Shown here: piece after piece, positions 44,967-57,180 of the stretch | Numbering within the stretch: position 1 is the first letter of the stretch | Layout of the letters: the number at the start of each line of letters is the position of its first letter | NCBI GenBank assembly: GCA_003049485.1 | Contig: PYST01000052.1 | Span: 1 to 64,000 of the forward strand | From: Ophioceras dolichostomum | Taxonomy: Eukaryota; Ascomycota; Sordariomycetes; Magnaporthales; Ophioceraceae | Direction: 5' to 3' | DNA length: 64,000 bases | The notes under the pieces: generated by a model | Databases searched by the model: none | What the model saw: only the letters and a program-made list of their open reading frames with translations | What the model was told of the DNA's origin: nothing | Made by a program: the position numbers and the translations under genes

Positions 44967-46547
44967 ATGGCGTCGCCCACGACTCTGCGGCCCTTAATAT
45001 TTGCCTCTTCGGGGCCTAAACACGCATTCCGAGCTTTTTTCTCCAACATCAGCGGCCACATCCAGAGCAGGAGTCGGTCACCAGCGAAGCTGTTCGAGTC
45101 CGAATTGCGGCATGCTAGTTCAAGGAGTAGAACGGCGGCGGCGACGACGAGGCCTTGCCTTTGCAATGGCGTGTCCATCCGGTTTACCCGTCACTATTCG
45201 ACCCCTCCAACATACTCACCGTCCACAGCGTCCTCGACCCCTACCACATTGTCAGCGGAACCAATACCTATGCCTCCTCCAGCCGAAGAACCTTCCTTGT
45301 CTCCGACTGCGTCGTCTTCCACCTCCGCCGCCGAGTCTTCCTCCCAGTCACTAGGAGGAGACGACCCTGTCTCCTATTCATCCCCCGGCTCCGAGCCATC
45401 GTCCTCCTCCGACACCTCATTTTCGCACTCGACATCACCCCCCTCATCTTCGGAGCCGTCTTCATTTTCCTCCTCCTCCACGGCCACCACCGAACCTCCC
45501 ACCGAATCCTTCGAACCATCCGAACCCTCCTCCTCCTCAATCCCACCACCACCACCACCAAAACCCTCCCTCCCCGCCCGCTTCTCAACCTTCATGGACA
45601 ACCTCCAAACGCGCTTCCTCGCCGGCACGCAAACCCTCAACGAGCTAACGGGCTACGACTCGATCGAGCGCATCAAGCACACCAACGCGCGCCTCGAAAC
45701 CGAGCTCTCCGCCGCGCAATCCCGCCTCCGCGCCTCCCGCGCCCTCTACAAAACCACGCACTCCGCGCGCGCCTCCACGCAGCGCGAGGTGACCACGCTT
45801 CTCGCCCGCAAGGACGCCTGGTCGCCCTCGGACCTCGAGCGCTTCACGACCCTGTACCGACAGGACCACATCCTCGAGTCCGAGGCCGTGCAGGCCGCGC
45901 GCGACCTGCAGGAGGCCGAGGACGAGGAGGCGCGGCTGGGCGCGGCGCTGAACAGCGGAATGCTGAGGCGGTACCATGAGGAGCAGATCTGGAGCGATAG
46001 GATACGCAGGGCGAGCACGTGGGGCACGTGGGGCCTGATGGGGTTCAATGTCGTGTTGTTCGTTGTCGTGCAGCTCGTTGCGGAGCCGTGGAGAAGGAGG
46101 AGGCTTGTGAGGAGCATTGCCGAGCGCGAGAGGAGCGCGATGGAGGAGGTTAGGGCGGAGCTGGAGGCTGTCAAGGGCGCCCTTGCCGTTGCTGCGGCGG
46201 CTACTGCTACGTCGGCGACGACGGATGTGGAGGAGACCGCCGCTGCGACTGCGGCTAGGAGGGAGGTCGGCGCAGAGGCAGGAGGGCTAGCGACAGCGTC
46301 AACTGTAGCTGCTGCAACTGCAGCAGCTCTGCCTCTACCACCACCGCCACCGTCGCCGCTGCCGCCGCCACCGTCCTGGACGGAACTGCTGGCCGACCCG
46401 AAGCTCTGGGGCCCCGCTGTGTCGGACCTTTACAGCGAGCGGGTGGTGAGCCTGCGCATGCGAGACGCGTCCGTCATCGCGCTGGAGGGCACCTTGACTG
46501 GCGCGGTGTTGATGGCCGGCGCAGCGGCATTCTTCTTCCGGAGGTGA
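44967..46547 (+). CDS. She9/Mdm33-like mitochondrial inner-membrane protein
   Basis: Single exon, 526 residues from ATG 44967; an in-frame ATG at 44838 would add 43 residues. The N-terminus is Arg/Ser-rich without acids for about 90 residues (import signal), then a Ser/Pro/Glu-rich linker. The She9/Mdm33 core begins FMDNLQTRFLAGTQTLNELTG and GYDSIERIKH, followed by a long coiled coil (LETELSAAQSRLRASRALYK, LTTLLARKDAW-like, LYRQDHILESEAVQAARDLQ). A first membrane span is WGLMGFNVVLFVVVQLVA and a second lies at the extreme C-terminus (GTLTGAVLMAGAAAFFF). Between them is an unusually Ala-rich and Pro-rich spacer. In yeast the protein shapes the inner membrane and affects fission and phosphatidylethanolamine supply. 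Confidence 0.92.
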   Translation: MASPTTLRPLIFASSGPKHAFRAFFSNISGHIQSRSRSPAKLFESELRHASSRSRTAAATTRPCLCNGVSIRFTRHYSTPPTYSPSTASSTPTTLSAEPIPMPPPAEEPSLSPTASSSTSAAESSSQSLGGDDPVSYSSPGSEPSSSSDTSFSHSTSPPSSSEPSSFSSSSTATTEPPTESFEPSEPSSSSIPPPPPPKPSLPARFSTFMDNLQTRFLAGTQTLNELTGYDSIERIKHTNARLETELSAAQSRLRASRALYKTTHSARASTQREVTTLLARKDAWSPSDLERFTTLYRQDHILESEAVQAARDLQEAEDEEARLGAALNSGMLRRYHEEQIWSDRIRRASTWGTWGLMGFNVVLFVVVQLVAEPWRRRRLVRSIAERERSAMEEVRAELEAVKGALAVAAAATATSATTDVEETAAATAARREVGAEAGGLATASTVAAATAAALPLPPPPPSPLPPPPSWTELLADPKLWGPAVSDLYSERVVSLRMRDASVIALEGTLTGAVLMAGAAAFFFRR

Positions 46548-47463
46548 AAAGACAGACAGCTCAGCTCAGCTCAGCCCCACTCTCGCTCTGTGTGGGAGCC
46601 CTTGGTTGAAGCGAGTTTGCGATGCAGGCCCTTCGAAATATAATAACAAACATTATGCACATATGTAGATACGCCTGGTCTAGATTAGGTATAAATCATC
46701 CCTCCCAATCTCAGCATCAAGGCGCGAACGTCTGCCGTACTCGTAAATCCCCCTAGTGTTACCTGATTACCTATTGTTGTTAGTCCCATGGCATGGTTGT
46801 GGATTCTTATCTTGGAGGTCTCCCAGGGTAGGATAAAATACCTGTCCTACAATGAAAATACAAGGAGATTGCGTCACAGGAGATGTATCTCTGTTTCATA
46901 CACAAGAACGCTTTTGTTTTAGTTTTTTGTTTCTCAGTTCAACACCAGAAACCATCGATGACGCAGGTAGACAGGCGGGCAGAGAGGCAGACAAACAGGC
47001 AGCATCATTAGCCTGCAGACGCCCGCCACCATCCATTTCGGTCCGTCCATCCATCAGACCATCCATTCACACAACAATCTTCTTCTCATCTCGTCTTCCG
47101 ATTTTAGTTACCCATCTCCTATTTGACAGCTCGTGCTTCGTGCGTCGGCCAGGTCTTCTGGTCAAAACATTCTCTTCCTCACCATCCCCCTGCCTTGGAA
47201 GTAATAGGTAGATCGGTAGATAGGTAGGTAGGTAAGGTAAGGTATCATTAGCTTCCATCCATCCATCCATCCATCCATTAACCAGAACCCCGTAGACGGC
47301 GGTAGGTACCAGCCCTGCCAGCACGGCTAGCCCGGCCAGCCCCTTTCCCCCGCCCGCCCAGACCAGAAAAACCCAAGCCGGAGAGGGTAAATAGTTAGTT
47401 TCCCTCCCGACACGCGGAAAGATGCACACTAAAGCCTCTCTTCCTCATTTCCTTAAATCAATC
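46548..47463. other. Convergent intergenic region with tetranucleotide repeats
   Basis: The spacer between She9 and protein kinase C, 3' to 3'. It contains a TAGG/TAGA-type run near 47207-47240 and a (CCAT)6 repeat at 47255-47278. No gene is seen. Confidence 0.6.
47255..47278. repeat. (CCAT)6 microsatellite
   Basis: Six uninterrupted CCAT units in non-coding DNA. Confidence 0.93.
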
Positions 47464-49106
47464 TCAGTCAAAATCCGCCGTGTACGAGAACCCGCGGAAC
47501 TCCTCCTGCATAGCTTGCGACAGCACTGTGAAGAGAAGAACGAGGAGAGAGACACGTTAGTTAGCCTAGATCCACCAAACAAAAGATCGAAGATATCGAG
47601 AGAGACAAACAGGTGAAGAGAAATGGGAGAGGTGGATAGGAAATAGCCACATACCAGAGTTAACCGGCGTCAAAACCGGCGTGACGCTCGTGAACTCCGA
47701 GTCGAAATTGCTCGTGTCCGTGGCGCTCTTGATCTGGGGCAGGAAGGGCGGCTGCACCCTCTTGTGGTAGATGTCGTCCCAGTTGATGTTCCTGAAGAAG
47801 GGCTGCGACATGACCTCCTGCGCGTCGGTGGGTCCGCTCCCCAACCTCTCGGCTGGCTCCCTCGTCAGGAGCTTCTGAAGGATCGACACGGAGTCGCGGG
47901 GCATGTGGATCGGATATAGAGGCTCGTCCGCTAGGATTGCGTCGTAGATCTCATCCTCGTCCTCGCCGCGGAACGGGGACTGTTGCAGGAGCATCTGATA
48001 GATCAGGACGCCGAAGGCCCACCAGTCGACGGCTCGGCCGTATTTCTTATCCAGCAGAATCTAGATGTCGGGAGGAAAAGGAAACAAGTGGGTCAGTCGG
48101 GAAGTTTCAGCGCGGCGACTGGGGGAAAAGGACGAAAACGGGTCGGGGGATGAGCAGGGAATACGGCGAAAGAAAAACCTTACCTCCGGGGCCATAAACT
48201 CGGGCGTTCCACAGAAGGTGCTGGTGGTAGAGCCGTACCACATATCCTCCTTGCAGAGACCGTAATCGGCGATCTTGATGTGGCCGTCTAGCGTCAACAG
48301 GATGTTGTCGAGCTTGAGATCACGGTAGATGACGCCGTTCTCGTGGAAGTACTTGAGAGCCAGGCAGACCTCAGCGGCGTAGAATCTGTGTTTTTGATGA
48401 TGGACAAAAGGTCAGTGATCACCACTACGGGCGGGTGATAGATAAGTGGAGAAGGAGATACTAGAAAAGTAGGCCGGAAAGAAAGGAGGAACGAGGACAA
48501 AACATACTGCGCTCTCCTCGTCCCAAACTGCCCCCTCTGGATATGCAGCATAAGATCACCACCGCTGATGTACTCCTCGACGAAATACACCCTCGTCTCC
48601 GTCTGGAAGCAGGCGTGCAGGTTCGTCAGGAAAGGGTGCCTCTCTCTGTTCGCGATCAGGAAGACCCTCTTCTCCGATCTGATGCTTTCGACCTCGTCGT
48701 TCTCGATGATGAACTCCTTCTTGAGCACCTTGATGGCGAACAGCTTCTTCGTCTTCTTCGACTCGGCCAGCATGACCTTTCCGAAGTTGCCCTTGCCCAG
48801 CACGGCGAGGAAGTTGAAGTGGTCCAGCCCGATCCGCTGGCCCGTGCCCGGGTCCGTAGCCGAGGGCAGGGGCTTCTTGGACGCCATGGGGATGCCGCCG
48901 CCGGCGGACGTGGGGGACGTGGGCGACGCCATCATGTGCCCGCCTGCGGCGCCCTGGTGCTGCATCTGTTGCTGTTGATGCACCTCGACCTTGGTCGGCA
49001 TAGCACCGGGTTGCCCGTACGGGGACTGCTGCTGCTGCTGGGGTTGCATATGTGGCGGTTGTTGTCCGTACATCTGCTGCTGCGGAGTCTGCTGAACCGG
49101 CCGAGC

Positions 49107-49147
<41 letters not shown>

Positions 49148-51949
49148 GCTGTTGTTGCGGTTGTTGCTGTTGCTGCATGTGAGGTTGTGTTGGGTACCCG
49201 CCGCTGATGTTGGCATAATCGGCAGGGTTGTATTTGCGTTGCTGGGGACCGCCGCCATATGGCGACTGCTGCTGAGGCTGCTGCTGTTGCTGCTGCTGCT
49301 GCGGTGGGGACTGCTGTTGCGGATGCTGCTGCTGATATGGAGGCCCCTGCTGGCCGTAATGGCTGTCATCTCGGGTCTCCGGTGGCGAGCCGTATGCTCC
49401 CCCAGAACCGTAACGGGCGCCACCGCTGCCCGGGCCGTAGTCCGGTATCTGGCCGACTTGGCTGCCACCGGCAGGTCTCGGCCCCTGAGGTCCTTGGGAC
49501 GACGGCATCGCGCCGGGCATGCCCGACATAGCCGCCGTGGCAGCAGCCGCCGCGGCAGATGAGGTTGACATCCGGTCCGGCGATGTGATGCGTTGGGGCG
49601 ACGTCTGCTGGGCTTGGTACATGTACTTTGCAGCCTCCGTCGCCTCGGGGGACGCCGCGCCCGGGCCGTACCCGGGAGTCATGCCGGCTGGGCCAGGATA
49701 CGACGACGAAGGGGCGTGACCAGGCGCGGGGCTCATCTTGCCGGGGCCAGTGCGCAAGGTGCGATCGCTCATCGACGTTGCCTTCTGCTGGCGTTGTTTC
49801 TGCGTCCTGATGCCCTCTAGGATCTGGTTCGCCACCGCCATAGACATGCCGCAGAAGTCGGGGACGAGATGGACGCAGCCGGCGTGGGCGGCGAGGGAGC
49901 ACTCGGTACATTTCCTGCAATTTTTCTTGCCAAAGGGCAACAGGTAGCCGCAGTGACAGCACCAATTGGCCGTAAGGTTCGAGAAGGGTTGGAAACGATG
50001 CGGGATGCGGTGGTTGATCTTCTCCTCGTCCGGGTCCGTCTCAGCGTTTGACTTGCTAATGCACTTGGTGACCACACTAGTGTAGCACTTGATGTGGCAT
50101 GTGTACTTGCAGTCCTCGCACTGCATGCCCGCGCCGCCCTTGAGGAAGTCACCACACAGCGCACAGCGCATGATGTTGTAGAACTGCCGCTGGACAAACT
50201 TGTGCCCGTACATCTCGTGCACCTCCTCCTTCCGCTGTCGAATAGCGCCCTTGCGGTTGAGGCCAACGTCTACCGTGCGCCGATCCTTGCTCTGCTTGAT
50301 GAAGTTCAAGCTCAGCTGAATGGAGCCCGTCGGTTCGAGGTTGAACCATCCGGTGATGGGCTCTTGTGGGCCGGCAGCTTGTCCCATCTGCATCTGGCCG
50401 CCGGGCTGGCCCATCTGCCCTTGTGGTGGGTAGCCCTGCTGCTGCGGTTGTGGATAGCCGGGAGACGTGGGTGGACCGCCAAACTGCGGCTGTTGCGGAT
50501 TCATGGGGAACTGTGAAGGGGCGCGGTTGACCATCCTGTCGGCGGACACCCAGCCCGAGCTGTTGATCTCGGCCTCAATCTTCTTCCTCCGCAGCTCTTC
50601 GGCAATGTCTGATATCCTCACCCAGAGCATACCGATGGGGATCGAGTGTTCGCCGGGCTTGTCGTAGACGGTAAGCTCGATTTCGTTGGCCTTGTCCACC
50701 TCGATGTTGTGGTATTCGCCCTCCCACCTGTCAATCCGCGACATCTTTGTACGAGCTGCAATGTTATCCTCGACCTTGATAGCGACAAAGGTGTCGGGTC
50801 CTCGAGCGAAGCGGCTAGTCGGCGCATGGTCTACGTCCTTGACCGCGATAACCCTGATGGAGAGCTGGCCGGTCAAAGGTTTCCTCATGTTGGGCATGTT
50901 GATGCTATCGTCTAGACGGGCGGAAAAAAAAGTCATGTTAGAGGACGAGGGTGAATCGCAAGAGCGTTGGGGGAGTATTCGCCATACGTACCATCGGGCG
51001 AATCTGCCGCGTCGATATCAATATGCAACTCCTCGTATCTTCTGAGTGCCTGCTTCAGAAGTATGATCTTTTGCTTGCTCTCGACTCTCCTCGCCGCGGC
51101 GTCGGCCCTGCTCTTCTTATCACCCTCCATCTGGTACAGCTGGACCATCTTCTCGATGCCCTTGAGATATTGCTCCTCCACGTTGAGCTTAAACTGGATT
51201 TGCGAGAGCATGAGTTGAATTCGCGGCCCAAGATAGGGGGTGTCGTATTTGACGAGATCTAGAGAAAAGACACAAAGCGAAGAGACGCGCGCGTTAGTTT
51301 GATGGGGACTGATAAAGGAACGCTGCATGAAGAGGCGGCACCTCCACACCACGCGAGACTACGTCCTCTGTTGGAGATGTCAAAGAGACGGCTGCGTGGG
51401 AGTTTCGCTTCGGCTACAGCGAGGTAAGGTAAAAGATGGAAGAAACAACCGACCTAGCTTGGTGAAGTTGGGGCGAGGTTTAGGCGCACCGGCACCCGGG
51501 GCGGGAGCAGCGTATGGTCCTCGTGGCGGCATCATGTCGCCATGCTGGCCGATCTGGCTGTACTGCACGGAGCCGTAGCCGGAAGGGTCGACGCCGGCAG
51601 TGGCTCCTCCCCACGACCCATCCTTAGGGGGTGGCATGGGGGGACCGCCGCCGTCGGACTCGCTCCGCATATCGGCGCTTCTCGGGCGTGACGAGGAGGA
51701 CGCGCTGGGGGCCAGCGTCGACCCGCCGAGGCTCATGTTGTCCATGCCCGAATTCATCCGGCGGTACTGCAGCTCGCGCAGCTTCTCCTCGAAGAACTCG
51801 ATGTTCCGGCGGCCATCGCGCATCTGGCTGTCGAGCTTCGAGCGGACGGCGTCATTTTGGGTCTGCTGTCGCATGAGGTTCGCCGCATTGATCAGAGCCT
51901 TCTCGCGCTCGATCTTCTTGTAAATGTCCTGTATCCTTTCGTCCTCCAT
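47464..51949 (-). CDS. pkc1: Protein kinase C, fungal Pkc1 type
   Basis: Six exons: 51454-51949, 50992-51258, 48508-50911, 48184-48385, 47655-48060 and 47464-47525, 1278 residues. Domains in order: HR1 (MEDERIQDIYKKIEREKAL, residues about 1-70), second HR1 (LMLSQIQFKLNVEEQYLKGI, about 167-245), C2 (about 262-375), two C1 zinc domains (MRCALCGDFLKGGAGMQCED, about 485-530, and WCCHCGYLLPFGKKNCRKCT, about 550-605), a Gln/Pro-rich linker with poly-Gln, and the AGC kinase (GKGNFGKVMLAESKK, AIKVLKKEF, YRDLKLDNILL, activation loop TFCGTPEFMAPE). The tail has the turn motif VTPVLTPVN and hydrophobic motif FRGFSYTADFD. It is the Rho1 effector that drives the cell-wall-integrity MAP kinase cascade. The linker is long for the family because of Gln repeats. 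Confidence 0.97.
49108..49143. repeat. (TGC)12 repeat encoding poly-Gln in protein kinase C
   Basis: Twelve perfect TGC units lie within exon 3; on the coding strand this is CAG/GCA encoding glutamine. Other Gln-rich runs flank it (49030-49350). Confidence 0.93.
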
Positions 51950-54900
51950 GATGGGCGGCTGTGGTCGACACTCCGAGTGTCGATCTGCTAAACAAGATGT
52001 GGAAGAAAAAAAAAGAGCCGCGGGCCGTTTGTGTGTGGGGGGTTTTGACTTCTCTCCGACGGAGGACGCGAAGATGCGTGTCTAGGTTTTGAAAGTTGGA
52101 GTGGAGGCGGGGAGAGCTTCGAGGCGGGAAGCCAAATTGGGTGGGTGAAAGGAAGGGGGAATCTCCTTTGTATCGCGTGCGCGTGTGCGTCAGTTACTGG
52201 ACGATCTAGACGCCGCCCTATTGTCCGCTTCTCGTGTCGCCTACAGGAGCTGAGTCAAATTCAACTCTTCGACAAGCTGTTGGATCTTCTCTGCTCGTGA
52301 CGAAAATTGCTGCCGAGCGCGGGAGGAGGCCACGGGCGATGTCGTCAGTGACAAGGAGGATGGCGGGGCTCGCTCTGTTTCGAAAATTGGTTGCTGCCCT
52401 GGCGGCTCACCCCGCCTGACACACAAAGCGATCGAGGTCGGAGTCGAAGCGAGAGAGCGCAGTGCCAGTAGAAGAGAGATCGGGGGCTGGTAAGTTGGCG
52501 AGACCGGCCAGGGATCGGGAGGGGAGGTTTTATGGCGACAGGAACGACAAGATTGAGAAGAAAAAAAATAACCTGAGAACGGGGGAGGGTTATCTTGGGT
52601 AAGATGATCGTTCCTCTGGCCCAGTACAGTTGCGGTGCACGGTAGGTGCCAGGTGGTGACCGTCTTCCGTTTCTGTGTGGAGTGGAGTGGAGTGGAGTGG
52701 CGGGGTGCCCGATCAAGGACCAAGAAACACACCAACGGGGGGTGCTAAAGGGAGAAATGGCGACGGCTGAAACTGGCAGCTCTGGGCACTGGGTTCTGGG
52801 TGTATAAAATGCTAGGTCTAACTGCAGCTGGCTGGCTGACGATGTGTTATGGAATCAAACCCTTATCGTCAAGAGAAGAATGCCGACTGGTCGGTCGTCA
52901 GTAACGGGATAATCGATCCACCACCACCCCTCCTGGGTCGGAATGCACCCTGCTCGTGTTGTTACTGTCCTGTGATGTGTGATCCGTGATGAGAGTGAAG
53001 TGGACGAACGAGTGCGCGGCTCTGGAGGTCCGGGAGATGTGAATGCCCTACTGCGTTCCCCACACAGGGATAGCCGGCAGGTTAACAGTTGCAGCAGGAG
53101 CGGCGCTTCTCTTGATGAATCTGCTGGAATGTTGGCACCATCAGTCATCCAACATGGTCTGGTGCGTTCCAAGCATGAGAGGTGTGCGCTTTCGAGCTGA
53201 TGCTGGAGCCAGCCTGCAGCGTTCGCCTATGTGGTCCAACACCCACCAGCAACACTCGACCCCACCAATTCTAGGACCATTCCCGCCCCACCCCCTCCCA
53301 GTCCTAGGACGGATACGGCGGCCATGCAACGCCACACCTGTTCAAGTTGTTCGCCTTCCCTTCCTCCACTTCCTCCACGCCGCTCTATTCTTTTCTAATT
53401 TTTCTACGGCGCAGCTCGCGGTCATCATGTCGTTTCCATCGATCATTCCCCCCGAACTATAATAAAGGATGGATATACGACATCTCGTCTCGTACGTGGG
53501 GCGGGGACTCAACCTTGTGGCTTTGCTGGCCGTCCGTCGTCTGTCGTACTCCGATTCTTCAGCCAAAAAAACCTCAGCCACACACACACCGGTGCTCATC
53601 ACACCCAACCCGACGCCGTTGTGTTTTTAAGCCTGGGGATCACATCACAAGCCCATCCACCACAACGGTTCGCGGGAATGCACAGTTACGGATGAACCAC
53701 GAAGGACAGATGACCTGCCTACTGGACCCGTTTAGCATCGTTTTCTTTCCAACTATCCGTACCCGGTCCCGGAGAGTGTGCATATTGTATCGCACCGCGC
53801 TGTTTCCCCGAGTTAGCTTAGCTGGCGGTCATCAAGTCCTGGTGAAAGCGTTCTCTCTTCATATCTCCCACATTGACCACGCGTTTGCCACATTTTGATG
53901 ACTGTGGAGAGATCAAACATGTACCTGCTACTTAGACCAATCCATCCATGCAACCGTCCGTTTCGGTGGACAATACAAGACCAGGAGGAGTTTGAGCAAA
54001 CGCGGGAGCGTCGTCTGCTGGCATTTCCTGAAAAGCAGCCCAGCTCGCAGGGATAGCCTCATCGATCACCCAGAGAGAGTCAGCAGGGCGGTCTGGGGCT
54101 GCAGCAGCATCCACATTGGAAGTGTGTGTGCGGTCTCGGTTAGGGCCTGCTTAGGATTCACAGTCAGCCAGCGGGTGAGAGGGGAGAAAAGGGGAATGCA
54201 AAAACGAGTGCGTCACTTCAGCCCTACGAGGAAGGTTCACAGAGGAGCGAGTGAAAAGTCGTCCGGTTAAGCTCTCGAATATTGGCACCACGGAGATATC
54301 TCATTGGTGATTGGGGCGTATGCACATCTTAATTGGCTCGCGTCGGCATTACAATGCTGCACGCAACCGGGTCCTGAGAGTGAGCGACCAGGGGCCACAC
54401 TGGTATACTGCCGCAGGACGTTGTAGGTGGAAGCGGAACGCTCAACAGGACTCCCTCAGCTCTGATGAGATGCAAATCTCGTGCTTCTTTTAGACGGTCC
54501 ATCGATGAAGTAAAGGTCTTTCGCCTCATCTAGCGATGGCGAGGATGGAAAACTACGCTCTCGGGGGTCTACCTCAATCGTTCCCTTGGCTGCGCTGGAT
54601 TTGGGGTACGATGTGCTATGGCCACCCCCCATTCCATCCGGAATAGACGAAGGCGAAGAAAAGAACACGCCGATCACCTCGGCTGGGTTGCCTCTCGTTT
54701 TCCTTCGGCAGTCAAAACGCACCGAGACGAACCCACCGCCTCCGCCGCTGACACCTGGCAGTTATCAGATCCCAGAACCAGAGCTATGCGGTCGCTTTCA
54801 CTTAATACACCGTATGCATGTTACGTTAAATTTCTTTAACCCGTCTCCTCTCTTGGAATGGATCATACCGAGAGTCGTACAGGGAACCGTGTAGGTATCT

Positions 54901-55146
54901 CAGGCGAAGGTCCTGGGAGATCTCGGCTCCGCCGAAGATTCGTAGGCCTATCCCCATCTGTCGTCAAGACGGTCCGAAGACCTGCCTCCGCAGTTTGGAA
55001 GTAGGAGGCCCCTCGTACTCCACTCAATCGATACGAATCATGCCAAGCGATGAAGATGCTTAAAGGTGCAGTGTATATTGTCTGAGATCTTTACAGCTTT
55101 TACCCAATCCAGATAATCCCGTCTCGCTCCCAGGCCTGTCAAATCA
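51950..55146. other. Three-kilobase intergenic region
   Basis: Upstream of protein kinase C the sequence is A-rich then GC-rich and probably holds its promoter. A (GGAGT)4 run lies at 52679-52698. Frames such as 53347-53898 have no domains and poor composition. No RNA gene is recognised. Confidence 0.5.
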
Positions 55147-56670
55147 TCAACCCGTGTACTCCTTCTGCAACAACTTGGCGATAGTGTTGAGCCTGCGTGA
55201 GTTTCAAGGTGGTTAGCGATAAATTTGCGAATAAAAGTTTGAACAGAAAGGAAGAAGAATGGAGCAAGCAAAAGGACGAAGGAAATATCAACACTTACTG
55301 GATGTTGCTCGTCCCCTCGTAGATAGCGCCAATCTTGCTGTCCCTGAAGAACTTCTCGGCCAGCCCCTCGCGGACGAAGCCCATCCCACCCATCCACTCG
55401 ACCGCGAGGCCGCTCACCCTCCCCGCGACCTGCGAGGCGTACAGCTTCGCCATGGCCGCGTCGCGCACGAAGTCCTCGCCGGCCTCCTTCTTCCGGGCCG
55501 CGTTGTACACCAGCGCCCTCGCGGCCGCGATCTCCACGTACGCCTGGGCCATCTGGTGCTGCATGCCCTGGAACTCGCCGATCAGCTGGCCGAACTGCCT
55601 GCGGTCGTTCCAGCAGTACCTCGCGGCGTTCTCCCACGCGCCCAGCGCCAGGCCCGTCATCTGCGCCGCGATGCCTATCCTCCCCTCGTTCAGCAGGCCG
55701 ATCGCGTACTTGTAGCCCTGCCCCCGCTCGCCCAGCAGGTTCTCCTTGGGGATCTCGACGTCGTCGAAGTTGATCACGCAGGTGCTGCTGGCGCGGATCC
55801 CGAGCTTCTTCTCTTTCTTCGCGATCGAGAAGCCCTTCGTGCCCTTCTCGACCACGAAGGCCGAGATTCCCCGGTAGCCCTTGCTGGGGTCCAGGTTCGC
55901 GAACACGATGAAGAACTTGGCCTCCATCGAGTTGGTGATCCACATCTTGGAGCCCGAGATCTTGAAGCCGTCGGCCGTCTCGGTCGCCTTGGTGGCCAGC
56001 GCGAAGGCGTCGGACCCGCTCACGGGCTCGCTCAGGCAGAACGAGCCAACGGTCTCGGTGGCCAGCCCCGGGAGGAACCGTTTCTTGAGGTCCGTCGAGC
56101 CCCACTTGATCACGGCCGTATTGACCAGCGTGTTGTGCACGTCGACGAGCACGCTGACGGACGGGTCGACACGCGCGAGCTCCTCGATGCCCACGATGGC
56201 TGCCGTGAAGTTCATGCCCGCGCCTCCGTACTCCTCTGGGATCTCGACGCTCATGAGGCCCTGGTCGAACAGCTGCTCGACAATAGCCGGATCCATCGCC
56301 TCCGCCTCGTCCATGTCCCGGACCTTGGGTAGGATCACCTCATTGGCGAACTTCGACACGGCATCTCGCATTGCGGTCTCGACCTCAGAGAAATGTGTGA
56401 TTGGCGTTGGCATGAGCTCGTGTAGATCGGTCCGTAGTGTCTGGGTTGTCGAAAAGGGGCGGGAAACACTGCAGCGAATTGAATGGTCAGCCACGTGCTT
56501 GCGGCGCGTTCAAATACCGGATGCTGAGAGAAGCCGCCCTCTTACTGTTGAATTCCCCTGAATGCCGCGGATGTCATGTTCCTGGGAAGAGCAGGCAATA
56601 AGCTCACCGAAGAGGCGGAGGCTTGACCTCGCCGGAGAATTGGGCGAATAACTTTCGTAAGTGACGACAT
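55147..56670 (-). CDS. Acyl-CoA dehydrogenase, short/branched-chain type, mitochondrial
   Basis: Three exons, 56546-56670, 55299-56468 and 55147-55192, 446 residues. The N-terminus MSSLTKVIRPILRRGQASAS is a mitochondrial import signal. Family hallmarks: EEYGGAGMNFTA, SFCLSEPVSGSDA (FAD/substrate signature 1), KISGSKMWITNS, DRRQFGQLIGEFQGMQHQMA, and GAIYEGTSNIQ, whose Glu is the catalytic base in this family. Exon 3 supplies LNTIAKLLQKEYTG. It resembles the ACADSB-type enzymes that dehydrogenate 2-methyl-branched or short acyl-CoA in isoleucine and fatty-acid degradation, with FAD and electron-transfer flavoprotein. Length is normal. It is divergent from uS12m across about 510 bp. Confidence 0.95.
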
Positions 56671-57180
56671 GATGGTAGGAGAGAGCTTGAATGCGCGGGC
56701 TTCTAATGGTCGTCGTTGTCGATGGAACTGATGCAACAAGAGACAAACAGCTCAGGAAAGAAAGATGTAAATACTATCACCAGGAGATCAATGCGCACTA
56801 GACTAAAGAGGAAGATTAAAGGATGTCCGAGCTAAATCAGCCGCCGTCGAGATCTCAACACGAAGGGGTACCTCCGGTTCCGCCTTCGGTCTGCCGAGGC
56901 TACCCATTGAGTCGCGCCCCTGTCGCATTCCAGCTCGGTCTTGGCATACGCCATTGCCGTGCGCGGGGATAGGATAGCCGTTATCGCGCTGAGTCAGCAA
57001 AGAGCTCACATGCAAAAAGCGGAACCGGTCAGACATTTTACCGCCCCAATCCACGCCTGGGAGTTGATCTATTGCAGCTGGAAAACTTCCGTGATACCAC
57101 CGACCGAGTCGGCACAAACGAGCTCGACATCACATCGCGACTGGCCAGGGCCCGACACTGCGCCGGCGACAACCGTCACA
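56671..57180. promoter_or_regulatory. Divergent promoter region, acyl-CoA dehydrogenase / uS12m
   Basis: About 510 bp separate the two start codons. Both products are mitochondrial. I cannot point to a specific binding site. Confidence 0.5.

Noticed and set aside
53347..53898. Plus-strand frame of 183 codons
   Set aside because: Composition is Ser/Arg/Thr/Phe-rich without domain or conserved-looking segment, consistent with stop-poor non-coding DNA.
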